This document shows, piece after piece, positions 1 to 10,672 of a stretch of DNA of 64,000 nucleotides (positions within the stretch are counted from its first letter, which is position 1; the number at the start of each line of letters is the position of its first letter). The notes under the pieces are model-generated. The model made no database searches. It saw nothing but the letters and a program-made list of their open reading frames with translations, and was not told the origin of the DNA. The translations under genes were made by a program, and so were the position numbers. The DNA comes from Gigantopelta aegis (taxonomy: Eukaryota > Mollusca > Gastropoda > Neomphalida > Peltospiridae), in contig NC_054712.1 of the NCBI RefSeq assembly GCF_016097555.1, forward strand, positions 57,882,876 through 57,946,875. The letters run 5' to 3'.

Positions 1-60
1 TGAGGAGGTTCGATCAATAATCCAAGCACTTTAGCCGGCCGGCGCTTTTCCAACTCGGCG

Positions 61-245
61 TTCAGTCATTTCATTTCAACTTATTTTCGTACTTATATCC
101 AATTAAGTTCAAGCACGCTGTCATGGGCATACATCTGGGCTGTCTGTCTGGGACAGTTAGTGGTTAGTGAGAGCGACGTTGGTGAGTGATCTAACATCTA
201 CACGGTGAGTCGTTAAAACTTGCTCTGGGAACTGCGAACCCTGTA
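61..245 (-). mobile_element. SINE, tRNA-derived (family II), partial
   Basis: The segment matches, in reverse, the elements at 1366-1613 and 1915-2160. Shared landmarks are the block reading 'atatccaattaagttcaagc', the word 'gggctgtctgtc' and the 'cactaacc' stretch. The tRNA-like head is worn and the right end runs into unrelated sequence. It has no coding capacity. Confidence 0.6.
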
Positions 246-278
246 CCTGCCAACCGTATGTCCGATCCCCATAAAAGC

Positions 279-546
279 GGGATTTAGTTCAGTCGGTTGA
301 GTACTGCATTCAACTGATTGGGGTTTTTTCTCGTTCCAACCAGTGCACCACAACGGGTCAAAGGCATGTGTTTTTCTGTCTGTGGGAAAGTGCATATAAA
401 AGATCCCTTGCCGCATTAAACAAAAATGTAGTGCATTTTCGCTGTTGTTTACGTGTCAGAATTATTAAATGTGTGACATCCTATAGCCGATGATTATTTA
501 ATCAATGTGTTCTAGTGGTGTCGTTAAACAAAACAAACTTTAACTT
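279..546 (+). mobile_element. SINE, tRNA-derived (family I)
   Basis: A tRNA-like A box (TTAGTTCAGTCGGTTGAG) opens the element. The central module follows (CTCGTTCCAACCAGTGCACC ... AAAAGATCCCTTGC), which recurs in most SINEs of this window. It ends in the tail GGTGTCGTTAAACAAAAC. Flanking target duplications are not clear. Confidence 0.75.
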
Positions 547-699
547 CAGTATGAATTTGTGTTTTATTGTATATAGTCTCTCATAACTCTATAAAGAGTA
601 ACCTGTATATTACGTTTTATCGGTATATTGTGTATGTTTCCATCTTTATACTGGGAGGGACTAAATAAAATATCCCCTGCAGTACCCATGATCACTGGC

Positions 700-979
700 A
701 TAGGAAGCGGGGGGGGGGGGGGGGGGAGGCATATATCCCCACTTTTCTTGATCCAGTAGCAACAGCGATGGTTTATATATATTTAAATATATAAATATAT
801 GTGTCCGTCCCCCCCCCCCCCCACCCCCTCACACACTTTTTGTCATCTTCCTATGCCACTGTCAAAGCTGTTGTATGTAATGTCCGTCCCCCCACACCTC
901 TCTCTGTCAGTTCTTCAAAGAAAATCACTTCGGCGATCTGATACGTTACTACGTTTTATGGTTATCAGCTGCCCCCCCC

Positions 980-1014
<35 letters not shown>

Positions 1015-1015
1015 T
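700..1015. repeat. Low-complexity homopolymers (poly-G, poly-C, CT)
   Basis: A G run lies near 710-727, C runs near 809-823 and 973-990, followed by a CT dinucleotide run to about 1013. Short open frames here are products of the repeats and are not genes. Confidence 0.9.
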
Positions 1016-1030
1016 TATTCCGTTTGTATA

Positions 1031-1331
1031 GGGGCGGGACGTAGACCAGTAGTAAATGGATCGCTTGGTGCTCGGTCGGTCTAGGATCGATCCACGTATG
1101 TGGGCCCATTGAGCTATTTCTCGTTCCAGCCAGTGCATCACAATTGGTATATCAAAGGCCGTTGTATGTGCTATCCTGCGGGGTGGTACATATAAACTAT
1201 CCTTTGCTACTAATGGAAAAATGTAGCGGGTTTCCTCTCTAAGACTATAATGTCAAAATTACCAATCTAATAGCCGATGATTTATAAATCAATGTGCTTT
1301 AGCGGTGTCGTTAACAAAATACTTTAACTTG
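1031..1331 (+). mobile_element. SINE, tRNA-derived (family I)
   Basis: It has a head reading GGGGCGGGACGTAGACCAGT, a B-box-like GGATCGATCC, the shared core (TCGTTCCAGCCAGTGCATCA) and a tail with 'aatagccgatgatttataaatc' degenerating into GGTGTCGTTAAC. It is a full-length but diverged copy. Confidence 0.75.
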
Positions 1332-1365
1332 TAGTCCTTTTTTCACCATAGGCGACCATGCGCCA

Positions 1366-1613
1366 CCTGCCTCGGTGGTGTCGTGGTTAAGCCATCTAAC
1401 CTAAGGCTGGTAGGTACTGGGTCCGCAGTCTGGTACCGGCTCCCACCCAGAACGAGTTTCAGCGACTCAATGGGTAGGTGTAAGACCACTACACCCTCTT
1501 CTTTCTTACTAACCACTAACCCACTGTCCTGGACAGACAGCCCAGATAGCTGAGATGTGTGTGCCCAGGATAGTTGGATATAAGCACGAAAATAAAAGAG
1601 AAAGAAAGAAAGA
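1366..1613 (+). mobile_element. SINE, tRNA-derived (family II)
   Basis: The head CTGCCTCGGTGGTGTCGTGG leads to a family-II body (CTGTCCTGGACAGACAGCCC) and ends in a GAAAGAAAGAAAG tail. The same body appears inverted at 1915-2160 and 61-245. Confidence 0.7.
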
Positions 1614-1914
1614 CTATACGCCTTTTAGGGCCTCCACGAGTCCAAAATATTGACCCGGACCCGAGTACCGGGCACTTACACGAGATGATAATGAAACTAT
1701 AAGAATAAAGTAGGGCTGAACCAGAATGCCGAATCATGTCATTGTATTGCATTTAGGAAGTGGTTGATGCGTTCACTGTTGTGACGGACGGCAAGATTGG
1801 AAAGAGAGACTAGCGCAAGATCATATAGGTCTAATTATTATGGAACTTTTATTGTATTGTTACTGCTGAAGTTAATGTCCTACATTGTCTCACTTGTACG
1901 GGTACTCGAGTGCT

Positions 1915-2160
1915 CTTTTTCTTTAATTTTTGTTCGCGCTTATATCCAATTAAGGTTCAAGCACGCTGTCCTGGGCACACACCTCAGCTATCTGGGCTGT
2001 CTGTCCAGGACAGTTGGGCTGTTAGTTGGTTAGTGGTTAGTGAAAGAGAAGAGGTTGTAGTGGCCTTACACCTACTCACTGAGCCCTAAGAACTCGCTCT
2101 GGGTTGGAGCGGGTACCGGGATGCGAACCCGGGCTTGACCACTGCGCCACCGAGGCCGGT
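1915..2160 (-). mobile_element. SINE, tRNA-derived (family II)
   Basis: Read on the minus strand, it starts ACCGGCCTCGGTGGCGCAGT with a clear B box (GGGTTCGCATCCCGG). It runs through the family-II body and ends in an A/G-rich tail. The Pol III promoter boxes are the best preserved of the family-II copies here. Confidence 0.75.
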
Positions 2161-2204
2161 ACTCGAGTGCTGTGAACGGACTTGAGTCTTGCTGGAGTAC
2201 TCGT

Positions 2205-2390
2205 GGAGAACCTAGCGCCTTTAACTTTAAGATCGGCGGCAGTGCAGATTGCATAGTTGCCATTTTTATGTCAGCTCTTTGTTTATTAATCTTCATCCAT
2301 GTCGAAAAAGCAACCAGCTGTGACGTACCTCTTACGGTGTTTGTCTGCTACAGGTGATAACTCAAGAGGAAGTGTGGTTATGCCTGTCAC
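2205..2390 (-). repeat. Inverted fragment of the GA-tailed interspersed repeat
   Basis: The reverse complement matches the interior of the repeats at 5547-6100 and 45485-46065: the 'ggctggttgctttttcgaca' block, then 'aagattaataaacaaagagc'. Both the palindromic start and the GA tail are absent. Confidence 0.6.
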
Positions 2391-2529
2391 AAAAATATAC
2401 TCAGACCAATCGCAATGGTTCACGCCAACATCTGTTACTACGTATTATGTGCATACAGTAATAAAAATACTTTACAGAGTAAATTGAAAACCTGACGCTT
2501 TAAAGTGCATGTGTACTTGTTACACTGCA

Positions 2530-3040
2530 ATAAATACAAATATTTATATTTTCTGCAGTTCTTTACAGTATTTTAATTTAAGTCTTGAATTTTTATATTG
2601 ATGTTGATCATCACTTCATTTACCTTAGGGGGCGGGAGGTAGTCCAGTAGTAAAGTGTTCGCTTGATGTGCGGTCGTTATAGGATCGATACCCGTCGGTG
2701 GACCCATTGGGCTATTTCTCGTTCCAGTCAGTGTTTCACAACTGGTGTAACAAAGGCCGTGGTATGTACTCTCCTGTCTGTGGAATGGTGCATATGAGAG
2801 ATCCCTTGCTGCTAATGGAAAAGAGTAACCCTAGAAGTGGCGACAGCGGGTTTCCTACCTCGGTATCTGTGTGGTCCTTAACCATATGTCTGACACCGTA
2901 TAACCGTAAATACAATGTGTTGAGTGCGTCGTTAAATAAAACATTTCGTTCCTTCCTTCATTTACCTTAGTTTGACACCCAATAGACGAGGCATTTTTGT
3001 GTTGTGTGCTGGGGTGTCGTTAAACATTAATTCAACAAAT
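2530..3040 (+). mobile_element. SINE family IV body, split by a later SINE
   Basis: The sequence around 2540-2628 and 2956-3035 is one element (CAGTTCTTTACA ... TTGATGTTGATCATCACTT ... GGGGTGTCGTTAAACATT). It matches 42281-42555 on the other strand. A second SINE (2629-2955) interrupts it. Confidence 0.65.
2629..2955 (+). mobile_element. Mosaic SINE (family I head and core, family III tail)
   Basis: It is flanked by a perfect 15-bp target-site duplication, CTTCATTTACCTTAG, at 2614-2628 and 2956-2970. The head and core are family I. The 3' part (GTGGTCCTTAACCATATGTC ... GTGCGTCGTTAAATAAAACA) is the tail of family III. The same mosaic is found at 14729-15432, so it is a genuine subfamily. Confidence 0.85.
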
Positions 3041-3189
3041 ACAATTCAACAAATATATATGCGCGCGTGCGTGTGTCCGTGCGTGTAAACATGCACGTAC
3101 ATAATAATAAAAAGCTTCTTAATAAATTACATGTAACAATCAAATTGTATGTATATATATTAAATATTGATATTTATAGACGGATGAAG

Positions 3190-3330
3190 ACATCCCTGTA
3201 TACGTTGGTGGGCCCATTGGGCTACTTATCGTTCCAACCAGTGCTCCATAACTGGAGTAATAAAGGCCGTGGTAGGTTCTATCCTGCCTGTGGGATGCTG
3301 CTTATATAAGATCTCTTGCTGCTAAATTAT
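3190..3330 (+). mobile_element. SINE core fragment (family I)
   Basis: Only the GTGGGCCCATTGGGCTACTT ... AAAGGCCGTGGTAGG ... ATCTCTTGCTGCTAA part of the core is left. There is no head or tail. Confidence 0.6.
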
Positions 3331-3959
3331 ATTTAATCTGTATCATTTAATGGTAACTTGTAAAGTAACTTCGTTTTGTTTTTAATTCTGGATTTGTTTT
3401 TCTTTAAATGTTATTTGGGTTGGTATGGGTTTAAACAGAGAATACTACATGAGTGGCCGTTAGATACCATTTATCTCACAACGAGTTGTTTTAAAATGTA
3501 TCTAACGAGCGAAAGCATATCCTCAAAAAGCAGGTTTTAAGCAAATTAAAAATATTTTTCAACTAAAACATATTTACAACCCTTTGCACTTGTAGCTGCC
3601 TTTAGCGTCACAGACACATTATTTTCAGGTTAAGTATACGTCACACGGTAATAGATTTCCATCGTGTTGTTTTTCATTGGATATATGGCATTGGTGACCT
3701 GGTCATCACCTAGGAGAAGCCAGTCGCATGTCTTGAAATTGTTAACACACGTACGTGATTAAACAGGGTATGTGTTATCATAAATAACGCATGGTGTTCT
3801 CACTAACGGGTGTGTAAGAAAACTTGATAATATGTTTTTAATATGAATTTTAACTTTATTCATTATGAACTTACACGCCACTTCAACGGTTTCCTTTTGA
3901 CGCAAACGGACTATATACATGGTTATTATTATAAATTGTTATTATTCAACAAAGAACAT

Positions 3960-5212
3960 TGTGACGGAACATGCTCTTAATTTTGTTTTCGCCTGTGGCG
4001 ATATTAATTGTGTTAGAGGGCCGTGTGCAGTTCCATATGCACTTAGCCCAGATGCGGAGCCCAGGTGGCCAGTAGTTACGTAATACCTCTGCGAGTGCGG
4101 TTTTTACAACCGTGATTTGGCGAATGGCGACAGCCAGTCTGACGATCAGAGAAAAATATGCCGGCGTGGTGGTTGTGGAAAATCCACATGATACGTGAGG
4201 TACCGCCTTGTACCCCCAGGCGATATTCGCTGTCTCTGACAGTTTTGAATAAATAGCTAGGGTTTTAGAGATATCGGGGAGAAACATAGAAAGGCTCCAG
4301 GGGATCGCTGTCTGTCCACTGAACGATCTATATTGGTTCAGACGGGACTTTGGTAAATATATATTTTCTGCTCTGTTGTATAACCTTGATGTGATTGATG
4401 TGACTTTAAATATTTTAATACTGTATTATACCAATATTATTTAGACGGTGCTGCCGGTCATCTGATGCAGTAATCTGTAGGCTCACTGTCCTAAATAATT
4501 ATAAAAAGCTTAACCAGTCATCCTAGAGGACCTAGGTAAACTGTAGGTTATTGTCTTTATTGTGATAGGTACCAGTATTAATTCTGTATTACAAGGTTAT
4601 TGAATGAGTAGTTAGGGTTAATTAAAAATTAACCAGTTAGGAATAGAGTTGTAATTCCTTTATTAATTAAGTTCTCCTGGAAGCGTTTCTCAATTATCAC
4701 ACGTGTGTGTGTTAACGTTTCTCAATTATCACACGTTATTGAACGAGTAGTAAGGGTTAATTAAAAATTAATCAGTTAGGAATAGAGTTGTAATTCCTTT
4801 ATTAATTAAGTTCTCCTGGAAGCGTTTCTCAATTATCACACGTGTGGGTGTTGTGTCACGGTGAAGTGATTAGCATATTGTGTAAACTAGACACCTAGAG
4901 ATTAACTAATTAAGTGATCAGTTCTGGGTTGTTATTATTTGTTGTTGTTAATTAACTACTGCGGCAGTACATTTGTCAGCGTAGGTTAATACAGATTCCA
5001 AAGTGTATTGTGTTTTTGTTGTGTTTTCTAGTGAACATAACGTGCTATATTACATATACTTTATATAAGATCGTATCTCTAATCATACCTAGACGAGCCA
5101 CACAGCGGGTATCACCGCCCGTTACAGAGAGATCTAATAGATATACAGTTAGGAGAGATATTTGGACAATCGTGTTTCATTCAGTTACGGGTATTATAGA
5201 ATCCCCGTGACA
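3960..5212. mobile_element. Solo LTR of an LTR retrotransposon (fossil)
   Basis: The 1253-bp block starts TGTGACGG and ends CCGTGACA (TG...CA termini). It is flanked on both sides by AACAT (3955-3959 and 5213-5217), a 5-bp target duplication. The duplicated locus near 45030-45060 lacks it, so it inserted after the segmental duplication or was lost from B. It contains an internal tandem duplication of about 130 bp (4595-4855). No internal retroelement region is present. The orientation and exact family are not determinable. Confidence 0.8.
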
Positions 5213-5358
5213 AACATACTGGTTTTGTGCAGTTAAATTGGATGGCTAGTTGAATTTGAAAAGGGCCAGTAAGATTTATTTTTAACTAACCCTGCTGGCG
5301 ACCATGGTTTTCATGTTAGTTTTTAACCCTGATATATATATTGATCTACAAAAGGTGG

Positions 5359-5460
<102 letters not shown>

Positions 5461-5546
5461 ACACACCCATGTAAGAGGCCACCCGTTGTAGATGAATATC
5501 GTCTCTAATATATCAAGGAGATCACTCCTGGTGGTTGTTTAACAAA

Positions 5547-6006
5547 TGGAATACTACATTCGTGTCCATTGGATACCATTTATCTTACTACTCGAGTCGT
5601 TTAAACACGTGTCCAACTGGCTTTCGCTCGTTAGGCACGCGTTTAAAAACAATTCGTTATCAGATAATTGGTATGCAACAACGACTCATGTAATAGTTTC
5701 TATGTACTTTAAACGTTGCGGCTCTGTCGTGAATCTTTATTACATGTATGTAATAAACGTAGACGTGAACCACTGTGATTAGTCTCGCGACCAATCGCTA
5801 AAACTCTGTCGCAAGCAGGACCGCATTTCCTCTTAAGTTGTCGTCACGGCTGGTTGCTTTTTCGACACGAATGAAGATTAATAAACAAAGAGCTGACATA
5901 ATAATCACAAGTATGCAATCTGCACTGTCGCCCATCTTAAAGTTAAACACGCATGGTCGACTGTGAAGGAAAAAAGAATATTTACTTGTTTAACAACATC
6001 TTAGCG

Positions 6007-6097
<91 letters not shown>

Positions 6098-6100
6098 TGA
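5547..6100 (+). repeat. Palindromic interspersed repeat ending in (GA)n
   Basis: The first 160 bp form an imperfect palindrome: 'ggataccatttatctta' on the left pairs with 'agataattggtatgcaac' on the right, around a loop with GGCTTTCGCTCGTTA. A conserved body (AATAAACGTAGACGTGAACC ... AAGATTAATAAACAAAGAGC) follows, then a GA run (about 6010-6094). Other copies lie at 45485-46065 and 25445-25960, and partial ones at 3434-3535 and 2205-2390. The class is unknown. Confidence 0.75.
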
Positions 6101-6960
6101 GAGATAGAGGGAGAGATAGAGAGAGAATTAATGAGAGATAGAGAGAGAATTAATGAGAGATTGAGAGAGAATTAATGAGAGATAGAAATAATTAGTGAGA
6201 GATAGACATAGAAAGAATTAGTGAGAAAGATACAGAGAGAGACAGAGATAATTAGTGAAATAATGAGGATGAAACAGAGCAAGTGAAAGAGAATAACAGC
6301 GATGGGGGTACAGAGAAAATAAAAGAGGTTCGAAAACGCTGGCATCATATTGGCTATTTAGTCCGAATTTAAGCAGCAAGCGATCTTTTAATTTTATTTT
6401 TCGTTAACAGGACATTACATACCACGAATTAAATCTAATTAAAATTGGCTCTACTGGGTTTACCAGTAGATCTAACAGTATTGCGTGGACTCCCATGTCC
6501 AGGTGACATTTCATCTATAAATAACAAATTTAATATCGACCAATTACACTTCGCCTTTAATAGCGTTATTCGGGAGCATACAAATTCTAAAAATATCGGG
6601 TGAGACTATTTATGCAATAGGCGAACTTGTTGATCTAGTTCAACATTGAAAAAACAGGGGGGAAAGTGCAGTAATAATTGGATTGTATACTAGTATAAAC
6701 AGATTTTATGGCTATACTATCACGTTGTTTTTTTAAACGAATTTTATATAAAATTTTATATTGCAATTAGTTTCCGGCATACTTAGTAATTCACCCGAAT
6801 TATTTCGTATACCCTCGACTTTTTCCCGAATGTTTTCAAATTCTTTTCAAATCACTGGCATGATTTTGCAAGTAAGGCTTCGATTGGTCGAATGAAAGGT
6901 CAACTGGGCATGAGCTCCAACGGGCTGCTGTTAGATCCACATGTAATAGTGGAGCTAATT
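6100..6960. other. No gene seen; GA-rich decay then unique sequence
   Basis: The left 250 bp are degenerate GAGAGATAGA repeats trailing the GA microsatellite. The rest is AT-rich with no repeat or coding signal that I recognise. Confidence 0.6.
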
Positions 6961-7053
6961 TTAACTAGATTGCCGCTAAGGGACGGGGAGGGAGCATGAT
7001 TGCTCGACTTCACGACCCATGCACCTCAACAGTTAACCTAGTTAAATTCATTA

Positions 7054-7300
7054 CAGGGGCGCGATGAAGCTCAGCTGGTAGAGCGCTTGGCTAAACTGTC
7101 TGGGTCGTGGATCGAACCTCCTCGGTGAACACCTTCTCTGATAGGAAATATCCTTTGCTGCTGATGATGGAAAAATGTAGCGGGTTTCCTTTGAAAGCCA
7201 CGTGGGTTTTTTTTACCAAATGTTTGACATCCAATAACCGATAGTTGTTTAATCAGTATACTCTAGTGGTGTCGTTAAACTTAACACACTTTAACTGTAC
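7054..7300 (+). mobile_element. SINE with intact tRNA-like head (family I tail)
   Basis: The head has a near-perfect A box (GCTCAGCTGGTAGAGCG) and a B-box-like GGATCGAACCTCC. The tail includes 'aatgtagcgggtttcctttg' and GGTGTCGTTAAAC. It is preceded by CAGTTAACCTAGTTAAATTC at about 7031. This head plus that flank is the exact single-copy progenitor of the tandem array at 46252-48230 in copy B. Confidence 0.8.
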
Positions 7301-7458
7301 ATGTATTACACGTTGTAGGGTGGGGGAGCAAGAGGCCATGGTGGGTGTATATATCTTTGACTCGACACTTGAAAACATGTGACGTTTTTAACACGGGAAG
7401 AGTTAATAATATAGCAACAAATCTTCCTTTCTGTCCATGTATTTTATTTTCCTTTTAA

Positions 7459-7839
7459 ATGGACATTCCCGAGTTTATTGCAATTTTTAAGATGTTATCG
7501 ACTAATAGAGACGTTTTAACGATTGTAATTACATATCAAATATATTTTTCTGCATGAAATATTAGTGGCTGTATATTAAACGTGTTTCTGGTCATTCTAA
7601 TATTTGCACTAGGTTAAATTTCATTTTATTTCCTAAAATATATTTCTTCGTACGTACGAAATTATTTGAAGACAAAATCAAGTTTGATTTTTTACAAATA
7701 TTAAGACGACCAGAAACACATTGAATATACAGACACTGATATTCTAAACAAGAAAATATATTTAATATGTAAGTTTAATCATAGAAATATTTTACTTTTC
7801 GGAAACATCTTACAATGCAACAAACTCAGTAATGTTCCT
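7459..7839. mobile_element. TTAA-flanked MITE, copy 1
   Basis: The termini are A(T/G)GGACATTCC and its inverse, between TTAA at 7455-7458 and 7840-7843. The interior is largely self-complementary (TTTCTGGTC against GACCAGAAAC). In copy B only the right half survives (48231-48452). Confidence 0.85.
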
Positions 7840-8063
7840 TTAATAATAAACTGTTGTTGTTTCGTTGCTATTTTTATGTTAGTGTATTTCAAAGATAAAA
7901 TAAATATACCGACCCACGACAGTAATAAACTCAGATGGGTTTACAACAAACCTTTTATTTTTCTATTTTGGCCTAGTGAACTAATTCTAATTCTACAAAG
8001 GAAATGTTTGAGGTTTTTTTTTTCAATGATTGATATTTTAAACAAGAAACTGTAAGCTATTAA

Positions 8064-8446
8064 AGGGACATTCCTAAGTTTGCTGCAATTTTTAAGATGC
8101 AATCGACTAACAGAGACTTTTTAACGATTGTAATTACATATCAAATATATTTTTCTGCATAAAATATTAGTGGCTGTATATCAAACGTGTTTCTGGTCGT
8201 TCTAATATGTGTACTAGGATAAATTTCCCTTTAGTTCATAAAATATTTTTTGTTCGTACGTACGAAATTATTTGAAGACATATTCCAGTTGGGGCTTTTT
8301 ACAAATATTAAGACGACCAGAAACACATTCAATATACAGACACTGATATTCTAAACAAGAAAATATATTTAATATGGAAGTTTAATCGTAGAAATATTTT
8401 ATTAGTCGGAAATATCTTACAATGCAGCAAACTCGGGAATGTCCCT
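8064..8446. mobile_element. TTAA-flanked MITE, copy 2
   Basis: Its ends are AGGGACATTCC and GGAATGTCCCT, with TTAA at 8060-8063 and 8447-8450. The duplicate locus reads AAGCTATTAAGACATTAAC (about 48661-48679) with one TTAA and no element. This proves the boundaries and shows insertion into copy A after duplication. Confidence 0.92.
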
Positions 8447-8807
8447 TTAAGACATTAACAGCCAAAAATAGAAATACTGTACTTTTAATACATACATCAT
8501 TTAATGTAACACAACAGACTTCCATTAGGCTATTCATTTTTTCGCCATAATGTTTCTTCTTCTGTTTACAACATAATATTTAAAAGCTAAAATAATAAAA
8601 TAGAATACCCTGATAGACCGACCAACAATTACTATGGTGTGACGTGTTACAGAAAAACAAAGCATTTTTAAAAGATGGCCTAGTTAAATGATTTTAATTC
8701 TTCAAGCTAAGGAAATAAGGAAACGCATTCTTGATTGATGGATATTTATGAGGCGGAAGCGTACCAGCCTACGCAATTTCAGCAGACATTATTTTTGTTT
8801 TAAACTG

Positions 8808-8815
8808 TATAAATA
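8808..8815 (+). promoter_or_regulatory. TATA box of secreted-protein gene A
   Basis: TATAAATA lies about 30 bp upstream of the inferred start (about 8838) and 74 bp upstream of a strong splice donor AAG|GTAAGT at 8881/8882. The block from about 8585 to 8890 is almost unchanged in copy B (48785-49110), which supports a real core promoter and first exon. Confidence 0.75.
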
Positions 8816-8837
8816 CAAGCTTTTTCTACACATCGTT

Positions 8838-8881
8838 ACGTTGGGTATCCAGTCACACAGAAGACTTTGCCAGCTAAAAAG
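8838..8881 (+). other. Non-coding exon 1 of gene A
   Basis: It begins about 30 bp after the TATA box and ends at AAG|GTAAGTAC. There is no ATG in the exon, so translation starts in exon 2. The start position is inferred from TATA spacing. The splice donor is conserved in copy B. Confidence 0.65.
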
Positions 8882-10647
8882 GTAAGTACACTTTTATACA
8901 TACATATATACATATGAATTATTTAAATATTAAAAAATATTCTTTCTCTTGGCATCAAATAATTACCTTTAGTTATTAGGCTATTAATGGGCAATTTAGC
9001 GGGATTCCTCTATAAGACTATTATGTCGGAATTACCAAATGTTTGACATCCAATAGCCGCTGATTAATAAATCAATGTGCTCTAGTGGTGTCGTGAAACA
9101 TAACAACAAACATTTTAGTGTTGACAATTGATCAAATATTCGATCATCGGTTTATAATCGGTTTGCACCAATCGATCAACTTTCGATTATATAATGAGTG
9201 AATTATGTAAACTTAAAAACGATTGGGATTATTATGACTGCACCTATCGTCGTGTTCTCGAGGAAAACCCTACAACTTGCTAATTTTTGTATATACTTTT
9301 TCAATGTCTCTTTTCTTTACATACACTTGCAAACAAACCCAAACCCTGTCATATGTTAACAAATTCCATCTTTCAAATTGTTGTAACAATTACCATTAAT
9401 ATTACCCGCGATAATCGATTGTGGATTTTTATAATTGACCAACACAATCGATCATTAGAACACCACTAGTTAAATTACAAATTACTTACAACTGCTTGCT
9501 TAAACTACAACTTTGGCAAATCAAATAATAGTTCCATATGTTACTGGTGTTTTTAGTTGCTTCAAATGCACTTTAATATTTTTATGCAAAACAAGAAAAG
9601 TATGTACCTCAAGAACTAGATTTAGTGACTTCAAAAGGCATCCCCCTCCCTCTATTTATTATTGTACGGTATTAATAGGCAATAATGACTTTTATGGAAC
9701 ACAGCATAACAAAGCTATTTTGCAACTATTAACCGTTCCACGTGTAAAAAGCATTGTGGGTATAACTATCTTCCAAGCTAGCTCTAGCATTCGTGAATTT
9801 TAAAAGCAATTGGCGAATGTTATTTTGATTTGGCGAAATAATTTCATGAAATAATTGTAATTTTATTTTATAAAATAACGGTTTTTGTAATTTTTCAGCT
9901 ATAATATATAATTTAAAGAAATGTTCTGCTGATTTTATATATCAACCACTCACAATTAACAAAATACAGGAACACAGTAAAACAATGTCATATACGTCAG
10001 CCTAGTACAATTCAAATTAAAACATTCCTGTCACAGGCCTTTTTCTATATACTTATTTATGCCAATACTTCTTTAAAGTTTAAACATTAGGTTTCAATGG
10101 AATCTATGATTAAAATCAGTTTTCATTGTGAACAAACGTGAACAACCTGCACAAAATTGTAGAATGTTGCGTCATTTAGATAGAAAGTAATACAAACATG
10201 AACAAGTGGGAACATTTGTCCCAATTTGGCTAACAATGTTTTTCGACAAATGCTTGATCGTGTATACGGGTCTTTAGGCAGCACGAGAATATTTGAGCAG
10301 AATCTACATTGCTTAAACATCCATGTTTCATGATAATAATAATAATAATAATAATAATAACCCCATCCCCCCACCCCCGCCCCCCCCCCCACCCCCCCCC
10401 CCCCCCCCCCCACCACAAGCTTTGTAAACATGTTCCCTGGTTTTTTATTCATAAATGCTCTTACTATAAATTGCAATCTGGAATATTTTACCACAGGGGA
10501 TGGGGTATTAGCAAAGGGGCCAGGGAATTGTGTTAATATAGTGAATTAATATTCATTATGTTAAAATAAAAGTTGCCTTTATTATAGAAAATTAAAAGAT
10601 AAAACGAAAATGTGCAAATAATATTTTACTTCTTTCTTGTATTCCAG
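8882..10647 (+). other. Intron 1 of gene A with repeats
   Basis: Bounded by GTAAGT and TATTCCAG. It contains a truncated SINE tail (8985-9105), an ATCGAT-rich block (9110-9480) also found in copy B (49500-49885), a TAA microsatellite (10331-10360) and a poly-C run (about 10380-10412). Most of 9480-10120 is conserved with copy B at 49880-50520. Confidence 0.7.
8985..9105 (+). mobile_element. SINE tail fragment (family I)
   Basis: The sequence 'tagcgggattcctctataag' followed by 'aatagccgctgattaataaa' and GGTGTCGTGAAAC is the 3' part of a family-I SINE. The duplicate locus at 49248-49495 retains the head and core, so the insertion predates the duplication. Confidence 0.7.
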
Positions 10648-10672
10648 GTTCCAAGACTCACTTCACAACAAA

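Noticed and set aside
3946-4287. 113-residue minus-strand open frame
   Set aside because: It lies within the solo LTR, has no known domain and is not conserved elsewhere in the window.
10123-10536. Open frames across the TAA and poly-C runs in intron 1
   Set aside because: They depend on homopolymers and are not kept in copy B, where the run is absent.
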